A stretch of 64,000 nucleotides of DNA. Origin: Candidatus Rhodoferax odensensis (GTDB lineage: Bacteria > Pseudomonadota > Gammaproteobacteria > Burkholderiales > Burkholderiaceae_C). This document shows positions 33,930 through 42,390 of the stretch, piece after piece; positions within the stretch are counted from its first letter, which is position 1; every line of letters begins with the position of its first letter. A program made the position numbers and the translations under genes. The stretch is from positions 496,001 through 560,000 of the forward strand of contig JADKDJ010000003.1 in the NCBI GenBank assembly GCA_016718405.1. The letters run 5' to 3'. The notes under the pieces were generated by a model. The model searched no databases and had not been told where the DNA came from. It was given only the letters and a program-made list of their open reading frames with translations.

Positions 33930-34051
33930 AAAGTAGTACTAATTGAAGTAATCGTGCATGATTCGCAATGGATGGAATTATCTTTCAAATGCGTTGTGAT
34001 TACGATCCCATTTTTCATGCTGCTCCTCCTACGATTCGGTCCTCAACTTAA

Positions 34052-34090
34052 CTAAGAGCTTTGCGGAGAGACCTTTAGCTCTGTCCTCAA
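34052..34090. repeat. REP-like imperfect palindrome, copy B (inverted)
   Basis: The reverse complement of this segment aligns with 27857-27898 over about 40 bases, sharing TTGAGGACAGAGCT at one end and TCCGCAA...CTTAG at the other. Its own arms are less perfect (GGACAGA against GGAGAGA). It lies 18 bases before the ATG of glmS, an unusual place for a REP, where it could affect translation. Confidence 0.55.
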
Positions 34091-34107
34091 TTGATTAGGA
34101 GACATCT

Positions 34108-36024
34108 ATGTGCGGCATCGTCGGCGCGGTTTCTACCCGCAACATTGTTCCTATCCTGGTCCAGGGCCTGCAGCGCCTGGAGTACCGTGGCTACGACTCC
34201 TGTGGCGTGGCCGTTTACTCGGACGGCGCCAACCCGTCTCACCCGGCGGGTTTGAGCCGCGCGCGCAGCACCTCACGCGTGGCCGAGCTGGCAGAGCAGG
34301 TAGCCACCGGCAGGCTGGAGGGCACCACCGGCATCGCACACACCCGTTGGGCCACGCATGGCGCGCCGGCGGTGCACAACGCGCACCCGCACTTCAGCCA
34401 CGGTCCTCAGGTCGGTAGCGCGGATGCGGCTGAGCGGCCCGGCCGCATCGCCCTGGTGCACAACGGCATCATCGAAAACCATGACGAGCTGCGTTCCCGG
34501 CTTCAGGCCAAGGGCTATGTGTTTGCCAGCCAGACCGACACCGAAGTTATTGCGCACCTGGTGGACAGCCACTACAACGGCGATTTGCTCGAAGCCGTCA
34601 AGGCCTCACTGGGCCATTTGCACGGCGCCTACGCCATCGCGGTGTTCTGCAAGGACGAGCCGCATCGCCTGATTGGCGCGCGCGCCGGCTCGCCGCTAAT
34701 TCTGGGCGTGGGCAAAGACGGGGGCGAACACTTTCTGGCCAGCGACGCGATGGCGCTGGCTGGTGTGACCGACCAGATCGTTTACCTGGAAGAAGGCGAT
34801 CTGGTCGACGTGCAACTGGGCAAGTTCTGGGTGTTGGACAAAGCCTTTCGCCCGCTTGCCCCGGCGCAGCGCCCGGTCAAGACCGTGCAGGCGCACAGCG
34901 GCGCGGCCGAGTTGGGCCAGTACCGCCACTACATGCAGAAAGAAATTTTCGAGCAGCCGCGCGCCATTGCGGACTCGCTCGAAGGCGTAGCGGCCATCGT
35001 GCCCGAGCTGTTTGACCACGCCACGCCCCGCACGCCGGGCGACACCGCGCACCGCACCTTCGCCGAGATCGACTCGGTGCTGATCCTGGCCTGCGGCACC
35101 AGCTACTACAGCGGCTGCACTGCCAAGTATTGGCTGGAGAGCATCGCCAAGATCCCGACCCAGGTGGAAGTGGCCAGCGAGTACCGTTACCGCGACTCGG
35201 TGCCCAACCCCAAAACCCTGGTGGTCACCATCACGCAGTCGGGCGAAACGGCCGACACGCTGGCCGCCCTGCGCCACGCGCAAGGCCTGGGCATGAGCCA
35301 CACCCTGACCATCTGCAACGTCGCGACCAGCGCCATGGTGCGAGAGTGCAAGCTGGCCTACATCACCCGCGCCGGGGTCGAGATCGGCGTGGCCTCCACC
35401 AAGGCCTTCACCACGCAACTGGTGGGGCTGTTCTTGCTGACGCTGGCACTGGCGCAGGCCAAGGGCCGGTTGACGCAAGAGCAGGAGGCCGAGCACCTCA
35501 AGGCGATGCGCCACTTGCCCGCCGCGCTGCAAAGCGTGCTGGCCTTGGAGCCGCAAATCATCAGCTGGGCCGATGACTTCGCGCGCATGGAAAACGCGCT
35601 GTTCCTGGGCCGTGGCTTGCACTATCCGATTGCCCTGGAAGGCGCGCTCAAGCTCAAGGAAATCAGCTACATCCACGCCGAGGCCTACCCGGCGGGCGAA
35701 CTCAAACACGGGCCGCTGGCCCTGGTCACCAGTGCCATGCCGGTGGTGACCGTGGCGCCCAACGACGCGCTGCTGGAAAAGCTCAAGAGCAACATGCACG
35801 AAGTGCGTGCGCGCGGCGGCGTGTTGTATGTGCTGGCCGATGCTGACACCAAGATCGAAAGCGGCGAAGGCCTGCACGTCATTCGCATGCCCGAGCACTA
35901 CGGCGCCCTGTCGCCGCTGCTGCACGTGGTGCCCTTGCAGCTACTGGCCTATCACACGGCCTGCGCCAAGGGCACGGATGTGGACAAACCGCGCAATCTT
36001 GCAAAGAGTGTGACCGTCGAATGA
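34108..36024 (+). CDS. glmS: Glutamine-fructose-6-phosphate aminotransferase (isomerizing)
   Basis: Makes glucosamine-6-phosphate from fructose-6-phosphate and glutamine, the first step to UDP-GlcNAc. The 638-residue protein starts MCGIVGAVS, giving the catalytic Cys2 of the glutaminase domain, with LEYRGYDSCGVAV and GIAHTRWATHG. Two SIS sugar-isomerase domains follow (LACGTSYYSG, ITQSGETADT; then FLGRGLHYPIALEGALKLKE). The end, NLAKSVTVE, is canonical. A good AGGAGA precedes the ATG. The MATE gene overlaps its stop by four bases. With glmU 1.4 kb upstream it covers most of the UDP-GlcNAc pathway. Confidence 0.97.
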   Translation: MCGIVGAVSTRNIVPILVQGLQRLEYRGYDSCGVAVYSDGANPSHPAGLSRARSTSRVAELAEQVATGRLEGTTGIAHTRWATHGAPAVHNAHPHFSHGPQVGSADAAERPGRIALVHNGIIENHDELRSRLQAKGYVFASQTDTEVIAHLVDSHYNGDLLEAVKASLGHLHGAYAIAVFCKDEPHRLIGARAGSPLILGVGKDGGEHFLASDAMALAGVTDQIVYLEEGDLVDVQLGKFWVLDKAFRPLAPAQRPVKTVQAHSGAAELGQYRHYMQKEIFEQPRAIADSLEGVAAIVPELFDHATPRTPGDTAHRTFAEIDSVLILACGTSYYSGCTAKYWLESIAKIPTQVEVASEYRYRDSVPNPKTLVVTITQSGETADTLAALRHAQGLGMSHTLTICNVATSAMVRECKLAYITRAGVEIGVASTKAFTTQLVGLFLLTLALAQAKGRLTQEQEAEHLKAMRHLPAALQSVLALEPQIISWADDFARMENALFLGRGLHYPIALEGALKLKEISYIHAEAYPAGELKHGPLALVTSAMPVVTVAPNDALLEKLKSNMHEVRARGGVLYVLADADTKIESGEGLHVIRMPEHYGALSPLLHVVPLQLLAYHTACAKGTDVDKPRNLAKSVTVE

Positions 36025-37427
36025 CGGTTGCTCCTGAGCCTACTCCCACGCTGTGGGCCGAGCTGCGCGCCGCACTGCGCGGCACCGGGGCCGACTACAC
36101 GCGCATCCCCTTGAAGCGCGCGGTGTTCCTGCTCGCCATCCCGATGATGCTGGAGCTGGTGCTCGAGTCGACGTTCGCCGTGGTGGACATCTTCTTCGTT
36201 GCCAAGCTCGGGGCTTCGGCGGTGGCCACGGTCGGGCTGACGGAAACCTATCTCTTCTTGCTCTACTCGGTGGCGATGGGTCTGGCGATGGCGGTGACCG
36301 CTGTCGTCGCGCGGCGTGTGGGCGAACAACGGGGCGACGAAGCGGCGTTGTCTGCGGTGCAGACGATCTGGCTGGCTGTGCTGATTTCGCTGCCCGTCGC
36401 GATGGCCGGCATCTTCTGGGCCAAGGACCTGCTGCGCCTGATGGGCGCCGACGCCTGGACCATCCAAAACGGCTACCGCTACATGCAGTGGATGCTGGGC
36501 GGCAACGTCGTGATCCTGCTGCTGTTTGTCATCAACGCCATCTTTCGCGGCGCGGGCGATGCCGCCAAGGCGATGCACGTGCTGTGGGTTGCCAATGCGC
36601 TGAACATCGTGCTCGACCCCTTGCTGATCTTCGGCTTTGGTGCGATTCCGGCGATGGGCGTTGAGGGCGCGGCGATCGCCACCAACATCGGCCGCGGCGC
36701 CGGCGTGCTGATGCAGTTGTGGATACTGTTGCGCGGCAGCGAACACCTGCGCATCGTGCGCGCCAGCCTGCGCTGGCATGGCGCGACGATGCTGCACATC
36801 GCGCGCACGTCGCTGGGCGGCATCGGCCAGATGATCGTGGCGATGACGGCCTGGATCTTTCTCATGCGGATTCTGGCCAGCCTCTCGACCGAGGCCGTGG
36901 CGGGCGCGACGATCGCGATCCGGGTCATGATGTTCACGCTGATGCCTGCCTGGGGCATGTCGAACGCGGCGGCCACCCTGGTCGGGCAGAACCTCGGCGC
37001 GGGCGAACCGGCGCGCGCCGAAGCGGCGGTTTGGCGCATCGGCTGGATGAACATGAGCTTCACCCTGGCGGTGTCCGTGGCGTTCTACTTCTGGCACGAC
37101 CCGATCGTGGGCCTGTTCACCGACGACGTGGCGGTCATTGCCATCGGCGGCGAATGGCTCTCGATCCTGGCGTACTCGTACTTTGTCTACGGCTGGTGGA
37201 TGGTGGCGGTGCAGGCTTTCAACGGCGCAGGCGACACCATGACACCGACGTGGATCAACCTTGTGTTCTTCTGGTTGATCCAGATTCCGCTGGCCTGGGC
37301 GTTGGCCTTGCCGCTGGGATGGGCGCACTCCGGCGTCTTCTGGGGCGTCTTCGTCTCGGAGACTGCCGTGGGCGTGTTTACGCTGTGGCTGTTCTCGCGT
37401 GGGCGGTGGAAGGTGGCGAAGGTTTAG
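36021..37427 (+). CDS. MATE-family efflux transporter
   Basis: A 468-residue inner-membrane protein with about twelve helices. It would expel drugs or metabolites in exchange for Na+ or H+. The start (RIPLKRAVFLLAIPMMLELVLES) and repeats such as ATVGLTETYLFLLYSVAMGLAM and AWGMSNAAATLVGQNLGAGEPARAE are typical of MATE/NorM proteins. The substrate is unknown. The ATG overlaps the glmS stop (ATGA). Confidence 0.9.
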   Translation: MTVAPEPTPTLWAELRAALRGTGADYTRIPLKRAVFLLAIPMMLELVLESTFAVVDIFFVAKLGASAVATVGLTETYLFLLYSVAMGLAMAVTAVVARRVGEQRGDEAALSAVQTIWLAVLISLPVAMAGIFWAKDLLRLMGADAWTIQNGYRYMQWMLGGNVVILLLFVINAIFRGAGDAAKAMHVLWVANALNIVLDPLLIFGFGAIPAMGVEGAAIATNIGRGAGVLMQLWILLRGSEHLRIVRASLRWHGATMLHIARTSLGGIGQMIVAMTAWIFLMRILASLSTEAVAGATIAIRVMMFTLMPAWGMSNAAATLVGQNLGAGEPARAEAAVWRIGWMNMSFTLAVSVAFYFWHDPIVGLFTDDVAVIAIGGEWLSILAYSYFVYGWWMVAVQAFNGAGDTMTPTWINLVFFWLIQIPLAWALALPLGWAHSGVFWGVFVSETAVGVFTLWLFSRGRWKVAKV

Positions 37428-37450
37428 CGTCGTTGCTCTCGGTTGTTAGT

Positions 37451-38395
37451 ATGGTGAGAGGGCGCATCACTCTAATCAACCCGAACAGGTATCCCGTGAG
37501 ACAAACTATCCCCATCCGGTATGTCAGCCCGGTGTTTCGACCGCCCAGCGAAGGGCAATCCCTGATCCTGCCCGTCACCAACGGCTGTTCGTGGAATAAG
37601 TGCACCTATTGCGAGATGTACTCCGAGCCGCAGAAGAAGTTCCAGCTTCGCGAGGAACAGGAAACGCTGGACTCCATTCGCCGGTGCGGCGAACAGTTCC
37701 CCCACCAGGTTCAACGGGTTTTTTTGGGTGATGGCGATGCCATGGTTCTGTCGACCCGTCGGCTCATGACGCTGCTGGCAGCCATCAAGGAGCATCTGCC
37801 CGCCGTTCGCCGGATATCAAGCTATTGTCTGCCGCGCAATGTGCGCAACAAGACCGTCGCAGAGCTGACGGAGTTGCGGACGGCGGGTCTTTCGCTGGCC
37901 TACATAGGGGCAGAGTCTGGCGATGAAGAAGTGCTGTTGAGGGTCAACAAGGGGGAGACCTTTGAATCCACGCGGGACGCCTTGGACAAGTTGGGAGCGG
38001 CCGGCATCACGCGATCAGTCATGCTGCTCAACGGTTTGGGCGGGCGGGGTCTGGCCAAGCAGCACGCTGCCAACTCTGCGCGGCTGGCCAATTTGACCCA
38101 ACCCGAGTTCCTGGCCACCTTGGTGGTCAGTTTCCCACACGGGGAGGAGAGGTTCCGGCAAGGCTTTCCGACCTGGGAACCGCTCAATCAGCGCGAGATG
38201 TTTCTGGAGATTGAGCAGTTGCTACAAGGCCTGGAACTGAAAAGAACAGTCTTTCGCAGCGACCACGCGTCCAACTGGCTGGTGCTCAAAGGCACTCTGG
38301 GTGCAGAAAAGAGCCGATTGCTGGCCGAAGTCCGTGCAGCCATCGAACACCCCCAGTCCGCAAAGCTTCGCAGCGATTGGGAACGGGCACTGTGA
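37451..38395 (+). CDS. Radical SAM protein
   Basis: A protein of about 314 residues. The Fe-S cluster motif is NGCSWNKCTYCEMY near residue 45, with Cys spacing CX4CX2C. A SAM-binding TIM-barrel core follows (RRISSYCLPRNV, LSLAYIGAESGDEEVLLRVNKG, SVMLLNGLGG). This belongs to a group of uncharacterised radical SAM proteins with the NGCSxNKCTxC signature. The reaction is unknown. The start is uncertain: ATG at 37451, or GTG at 37496 (VRQTIPIRYVSPVFRPP), where homology seems to begin and a weak AGG lies upstream. It follows the MATE gene at 23 bases. The frame extends upstream to 36719, inside the MATE gene; that part is not coding. Confidence 0.85.
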   Translation: MVRGRITLINPNRYPVRQTIPIRYVSPVFRPPSEGQSLILPVTNGCSWNKCTYCEMYSEPQKKFQLREEQETLDSIRRCGEQFPHQVQRVFLGDGDAMVLSTRRLMTLLAAIKEHLPAVRRISSYCLPRNVRNKTVAELTELRTAGLSLAYIGAESGDEEVLLRVNKGETFESTRDALDKLGAAGITRSVMLLNGLGGRGLAKQHAANSARLANLTQPEFLATLVVSFPHGEERFRQGFPTWEPLNQREMFLEIEQLLQGLELKRTVFRSDHASNWLVLKGTLGAEKSRLLAEVRAAIEHPQSAKLRSDWERAL

Positions 38396-38423
38396 CGGCT
38401 GGGTCGACCTGACTTGAGTCCAG

Positions 38424-38466
38424 ATCCCGGGGCTCGGGATGGATGGTGCTCCCTTTTTTTGGAGCA
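38424..38466 (+). terminator. Possible terminator after the radical SAM gene
   Basis: A short hairpin (ATCCCG...CGGGAT) is followed about 14 bases later by TGCTCC, eight T/C bases and GGAGCA. The seven-T run at 38454-38460 would fit a rho-independent terminator, though the spacing is not ideal. Confidence 0.35.
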
Positions 38467-38848
38467 GTGCGGCTGGCCGGTGCAACTAGCATGAGCTGCC
38501 GCACGCCATGCACTACCTCGGGGGCATTTCACATAGCACCAACTGACGTGTGTTCTGTCGACATCAGCCGCGGTTGCTGGTCGAGTTTGTGATGCAGAAC
38601 CCGAGTGCCTGGCGCTACGTCCTGTGGCACGCCTTCGGACACGGGCGTGCGGCAGTCCGCAGCACTTGAGACGACGGCGTCGCGACTGCGGTGCCTTCAC
38701 GAGGTTGGTAACGACTGATCGGGGCCACGGCAAAGCTAGTGCAGTGTTGCGCACTTGATGGAATAAATCTAACCGGTAGACTTTTCTCCAAGGCTAGGCG
38801 CAAAAGTAGGTTCGTGCAGCTCCCGTTGCCGGGTTGGCGCGTGTGCCT

Positions 38849-38922
38849 GCCGTGACGAGGCTGGCCGTGGCCCTCATGGTGCGGGTACGCACAAATCGGT
38901 CCCCGGCCAGCCTCGTCACGGC
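38849..38922. repeat. Long perfect hairpin 1 (19-bp stem, 36-base loop)
   Basis: Positions 38849-38867 and 38904-38922 are perfect inverted copies (19 bp, containing GTGACGAGGCTGG). The 36-base loop holds the core 38871-38899, which itself has a small hairpin GTGCGGGTACGCAC. The same 29-base core recurs inverted in hairpin 2. Confidence 0.85.
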
Positions 38923-39039
38923 GAGTCGAAAAGGCATGGCGCGCGCAGGGTCATGAGCGCTCAATGCTGGCGGCAGCAGTAGTGGCGACAATTCTGGTTT
39001 CAAACCTGGTTTTGAGGTAAGGCCGCACCAGATTCGCAA

Positions 39040-39121
39040 GCTCGCCGCGACGCCAGAGCCGGTAGCCCGATTTGTGCGTACCCGCACCATGAGGGCTGCC
39101 GGCTCTGGCGTCGCGGCGAGC
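39040..39121. repeat. Long perfect hairpin 2 (23-bp stem, 36-base loop)
   Basis: Positions 39040-39062 and 39099-39121 are perfect inverted copies (23 bp, containing GACGCCAGAGCCGG). The stem is unrelated to that of hairpin 1, but the loop is also 36 bases. Bases 39067-39095 are the exact reverse complement of 38871-38899. Together the two cores could be 29-bp terminal inverted repeats of a 225-bp element (38871-39095). Confidence 0.85.
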
Positions 39122-39293
39122 GTCCCGCAGGCAAAGTGCGACCCTGAACGAACTATCGGGCAGACTGGATCGCACCTATTGCGTCAACTGGTAGCTTCGG
39201 AGATTTGTCTGTCATAGATCGTCGTGCGACTGCGCTTGACGGCTTGCCGGCAATCGACACGGTTATATGCTCCAGATAGCGCGCAACACTGCA

Positions 39294-40274
39294 CTAGGGT
39301 GCGCGCAGGACCTCGGTGCGCGGATGGAAGGCAACCCATGCGAACCAGAAGGCCATCACGCTGGGTACAGGCCTGCCGCTGGCATCGACCACCTCGGCCG
39401 TGCCATGGGCCGCGTCGTAGCGCACGCGCAGGCTCTTGCCGCCGACACTGTCGAGCAGTTCGCCCTTGGCATCGACGCGCCGCGCCAGCACACTGAACGG
39501 ATAGGCCTTGGTGCGGCCGCCCACCTCCACGCCCAGCACCCATTCCTTCAAGGGAAAGCGGTCGTCGCGGTGCTGCACGTCAAACATCAAGCTCTGTACC
39601 CGGTCGTAACCGGCGTAGGGGTCGCGCCCGTAGTCACGCGCGAAGCCGGTGTCCGTCGACAGCACCTGCGTGGCCGGATGACGGCGCCGCCAGTCGGCCC
39701 AGGTTGTGTGCGTCAGTGCCACCGCCACAAGCTTGCTGCCCTTTGCGGGGCCGCTGATCGCAACTTGCAGGATCTGTGACCACAGCGACTGGGTCTTGCG
39801 GTCGTACAAGAGCACGTCGCTGTTGTAGAGCAGCCCAGAGACGCCAAAGCCCAGTGCCCCCGCTGTGCTGCCGGCCTCGAAAGCCATGCCCGTGCCGCAC
39901 AGTGGGCAGTAGGTGACGGCGATGTCAACCTCGCCGAAGCGGTCATTGACGACCTCGTGCCAGTTCAGTATGCGCACCGGATAGGCGCGCGCGATGCCGG
40001 CCAGGGTCACGCCGAGCACACGGTCGCTATCGGCCAGAGCCGCCTGGGTGGCGGCCAAGAACTTCGGTCGGTCGATGGCCGCAATGCCGTCCTTGGGCGG
40101 GCCACCCCGCTGAATGGCCAGCCTCGAAATGCTTGAGTTCGACACGTCGAAGCCATTGAAGAGGGCCGGGTCCGATTCGATGGCCTGCGACCTCACCACG
40201 GCCGTCGCCAGAACCAGGGTCAGCAGCATCAGCGTGGCATTGACCGCTGGGCTGGCGAGTGCGCGCAGTGACAT
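39294..40274 (-). CDS. DUF3179-domain protein
   Basis: A 326-residue exported protein. The N-terminus (MSLRALASPAVNATLMLLTLVLATAVV) is a signal peptide or anchor. The DUF3179 domain has the Cys pair in VTYCPLCGTGMAFEAG, then YNSDVLLYDRKTQSLWSQ and WVLGVEVGGRTKAYPF. The function of this domain is unknown; the CPLC motif could bind metal or be redox-active. The ATG at 40274 is chosen for its AAGGAG about eight bases upstream. It follows the calcium-repeat gene on the same strand, 155 bases away. Confidence 0.83.
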   Translation of the reverse strand: MSLRALASPAVNATLMLLTLVLATAVVRSQAIESDPALFNGFDVSNSSISRLAIQRGGPPKDGIAAIDRPKFLAATQAALADSDRVLGVTLAGIARAYPVRILNWHEVVNDRFGEVDIAVTYCPLCGTGMAFEAGSTAGALGFGVSGLLYNSDVLLYDRKTQSLWSQILQVAISGPAKGSKLVAVALTHTTWADWRRRHPATQVLSTDTGFARDYGRDPYAGYDRVQSLMFDVQHRDDRFPLKEWVLGVEVGGRTKAYPFSVLARRVDAKGELLDSVGGKSLRVRYDAAHGTAEVVDASGRPVPSVMAFWFAWVAFHPRTEVLRAP

Positions 40275-40429
40275 AGCAAGTCTCCTTGTCGCGGCGACGC
40301 ATATCCAGGCATTCAAAGATCTGTGTGACCAGCACCCCGTCGTGCTCGCAGGCCCTGGTGCGCCGCCTGACGCATTGGTCGCCCGGCAGATGGGATGTCT
40401 TACACCTGCCCAAGCTGTCCAGGGGACGG

Positions 40430-40906
40430 CTAGTAGCGGTACGGATTATTCGGGCGCCGGTCGTAGCGGTTGGGAACGCCGTCACCGTCGCGATCGCGGT
40501 CGTACTGGTTTGGAATGCCATCGCGGTCGAAGTCGCGATAGGGGCCGTGGTATTGCCCATGGCGCCCATGGTGTCGACGACTGTCTGGATCGTAGATGTT
40601 GACAACACCGTCGTGATCGCGATCGCCATAGGGGCCCCGGTGTTCCCAGTAGTGCCTGTCATGGCGACCGTAGTGGCTTGACGGATACCGGTACACCGGC
40701 ACGGGCTCCACGTACACCGGGCGAGGCGCCGGGTAGACCACCCGGGGTGGCACATACACAGGGGCCGGCTGCACGTAGTAGCCGGGCGAGTGCACGCCGA
40801 TGGACAGGTACACGTCGCTGCGCGCGTGCGCTGTTGAAGTCGTCGCGAAAACGCCCAGCGTGAGCGCGACAGCTGCGAGAGAGCGAGCGGAAATTAGACG
40901 TTTCAT
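40430..40906 (-). CDS. Exported protein with calcium-binding DxDxDG repeats
   Basis: A 158-residue secreted protein. The signal peptide ends at THA near residue 27. A Pro/Tyr/Val-rich stretch follows (YVQPAPVYVPPRVVYPAPRP). The C-terminal half has three thrombospondin-type-3-like repeats (DRDHDGVVNIYD, DFDRDGIPNQYD, DRDGDGVPNRYD) among many Arg and His. These acidic loops probably bind Ca2+. The rest resembles the Pro/Tyr-rich YXWP-type envelope proteins of proteobacteria. A good AAGGAG precedes the ATG. Role unknown. Confidence 0.75.
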   Translation of the reverse strand: MKRLISARSLAAVALTLGVFATTSTAHARSDVYLSIGVHSPGYYVQPAPVYVPPRVVYPAPRPVYVEPVPVYRYPSSHYGRHDRHYWEHRGPYGDRDHDGVVNIYDPDSRRHHGRHGQYHGPYRDFDRDGIPNQYDRDRDGDGVPNRYDRRPNNPYRY

Positions 40907-41102
40907 GAGGGCTCCTTGGGTTGGCATGGGTCGCATCTTGCTCGGCAGTGGATGAACGCAAGCTGAACCAACTCAAGATAATTTGCGGGCGTATTGACAA
41001 GCGCGCCATGCCAACGCCTGGGGACGAGGCCGCGTCAGCACGATAACGGGCAGATAACAGGCAGACAACGGGCAAATTTCCGACGGGGATTAAAATGGCG
41101 AC

Positions 41103-41321
41103 ATGTCCAAACCAGTCACCAAGACCAAAATCCTCGACGATGGGCTGCGCTACCAATCGAAGGCGAGCGGCTCCCCGTTCAACCTGGTCGCGCCCTTTAA
41201 TACCTCGACGATGTCATGTTTCCTGTGCGGAAAGCACCGTGTGCGTTCGACCATGACGACACGCAAGTTCATCGGGAAATCCCAAGTCGTTTGCGCGCCC
41301 TCCTGCAAAACCGCGTCCTAG
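41103..41321 (+). CDS. Small conserved hypothetical protein with four cysteines
   Basis: A 72-residue protein. The C-terminal half has MSCFLCGKHR and, 25 residues later, VVCAPSC, so a CX2C/CX3C pair could bind zinc like a small zinc ribbon. The N-terminus (MSKPVTKTKILDDGLRYQSKA) is basic. There is no signal peptide. I do not recognise a family name. The gene stands alone between the divergent calcium-repeat gene and the convergent YdcH gene. Confidence 0.55.
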   Translation: MSKPVTKTKILDDGLRYQSKASGSPFNLVAPFNTSTMSCFLCGKHRVRSTMTTRKFIGKSQVVCAPSCKTAS

Positions 41322-41340
41322 ACGCGTAGGGGCGCAAGCA

Positions 41341-41562
41341 TCAGGCCGAACTGGCGGCTTTCTTCAAGATCGCGTAGATCTGGTCCTTGAGCTGCAGCTT
41401 TTCCTTCTTGAGGGTTTCAATATCCTCATGGGTGCCAGTCTCGATGCGTGCCTCCATGTTCTTGACCTTCTGGTCCACCGCATTGTGCTGATCGAACAGG
41501 CGGCTGAAATGGTGATCGGTGGTCTTCAGTTTCGAAATGAGATCGCGGTACTCAGGAAACAT
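41341..41562 (-). CDS. YdcH/DUF465 family protein
   Basis: A 73-residue all-helical protein. It starts MFPEYRDLISKLKTTDHHFSRLFDQHNAVDQ split into a first helix, then KVKNMEARIETGTHEDIETLKKEKLQLKDQIY forms the second; this is the DUF465/YdcH pattern. Function is unknown; it is probably a small coiled-coil cytoplasmic protein. It is convergent with the zinc-ribbon-like gene. Confidence 0.85.
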   Translation of the reverse strand: MFPEYRDLISKLKTTDHHFSRLFDQHNAVDQKVKNMEARIETGTHEDIETLKKEKLQLKDQIYAILKKAASSA

Positions 41563-41693
41563 GGGAACTCCTTGAAAGGGTCTGGAAAATCGCGTGGCTG
41601 CGTGCCACGCATGCCTACATGGTAATTCAGAGCGGTTGGCAAATGCGGCGCTGGCATGGCAAGATCAGCCTTCTTCAACCCGCGGAGACCAAC

Positions 41694-42254
41694 ATGGAAC
41701 GCTTCTTGATAGCCGCTGCCTTGATCGGCGGCGCCTCGCTCGCCCAAGCGGGCGGCTTCCGTCTGTCCAGCCCCGACATCAAGGCCGGCGGCGCGATCGA
41801 CAAGAAGTTCGAGTTCAACGGCTTCGGCTGTGCCGGCGAGAACAAGTCTCCGGTGCTGAAGTGGAGCGGCGCGCCCAAAGATGCCAAGAGTTTCGCCGTC
41901 ACCATGTACGACCCCGACGCGCCCACCGGCTCGGGCTGGTGGCACTGGTCGGTGATCAACATCCCCGGCAGCGTCACCGAGCTCGCGGCGGATGCGGGCG
42001 CAGTCGGTGGAGCCAATCTGCCCAAGGGCGCCAGTCACGTGCGTGTTGACTTTGGCACTGCCGGTTGGGGCGGCGTGTGCCCGCCGCAGGGCGACCCCCC
42101 TCACCGATACATTTTTACCGTGCACGCGCTCAAGACCGACAAACTGGACATCCCGGCTGATGCAACGGCGGCACTTGCGGGCTTTATGGTCAATGCCAAT
42201 TCGATTGGCAAAGCCAGCTTTACTGCCAAGTACGGCCGGCCGAAGGCTAAGTGA
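41694..42254 (+). CDS. YbhB/YbcL family Raf-kinase-inhibitor-like protein, exported
   Basis: A 186-residue PEBP-fold protein. A signal peptide (MERFLIAAALIGGASLAQA) points to the periplasm. Ligand-site motifs are seen: YDPDAPTGSGWWHW (DPDAP), and GVCPPQGDPPHRYIFTVHAL, which matches the second conserved block. The ligand is unknown. The ATG at 41694 has GGAGA six bases upstream. The frame opens earlier at 41619. Confidence 0.88.
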   Translation: MERFLIAAALIGGASLAQAGGFRLSSPDIKAGGAIDKKFEFNGFGCAGENKSPVLKWSGAPKDAKSFAVTMYDPDAPTGSGWWHWSVINIPGSVTELAADAGAVGGANLPKGASHVRVDFGTAGWGGVCPPQGDPPHRYIFTVHALKTDKLDIPADATAALAGFMVNANSIGKASFTAKYGRPKAK

Positions 42255-42390
42255 CTGGCTTGCAGCGAGCCGCGTTTGCGAACCCGCGGGGGCCATCACA
42301 CGCGCGGCGGCGCGCATGCCTCGGTGTAGCGCCCAACGATTCGCCCAGTTCTGGTATGGTGAGGTGAAATCGAGAAGTGACGACCTGTCG

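Larger units (their letters stand above)
38396..39293. other. Gene-free region of about 900 bases
   Basis: No convincing gene is seen between the radical SAM gene and the DUF3179 gene. Frames here are short and look like shadows or decayed pieces. One plus-strand stretch near 38580-38670 reads FVMQNPSAWRYVLWHAFGHG, and one minus-strand stretch near 38955-39060 reads ELANLVRPYLKTRFETRIVA. Both could be remnants of proteins I do not recognise. The two long hairpins at 38849-39121 are the main structure. Confidence 0.5.

Noticed and set aside
34108..34110. Possible glmS ribozyme upstream of glmS
   Set aside because: The 175-base gap is too short and no such fold is seen; this ribozyme is mainly found in Gram-positive bacteria.
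36719..37450. Upstream extension of the radical SAM frame
   Set aside because: It lies within the MATE gene in another frame, with Arg/Gly/Asp-rich shadow composition.
38188..38754. 188-residue minus-strand frame
   Set aside because: Overlaps the radical SAM gene and has Ser/Arg-rich shadow composition.
38849..39121. Integron attC site
   Set aside because: No RYYYAAC/GTTRRRY core pair is found at the stem bases and no integrase is near.
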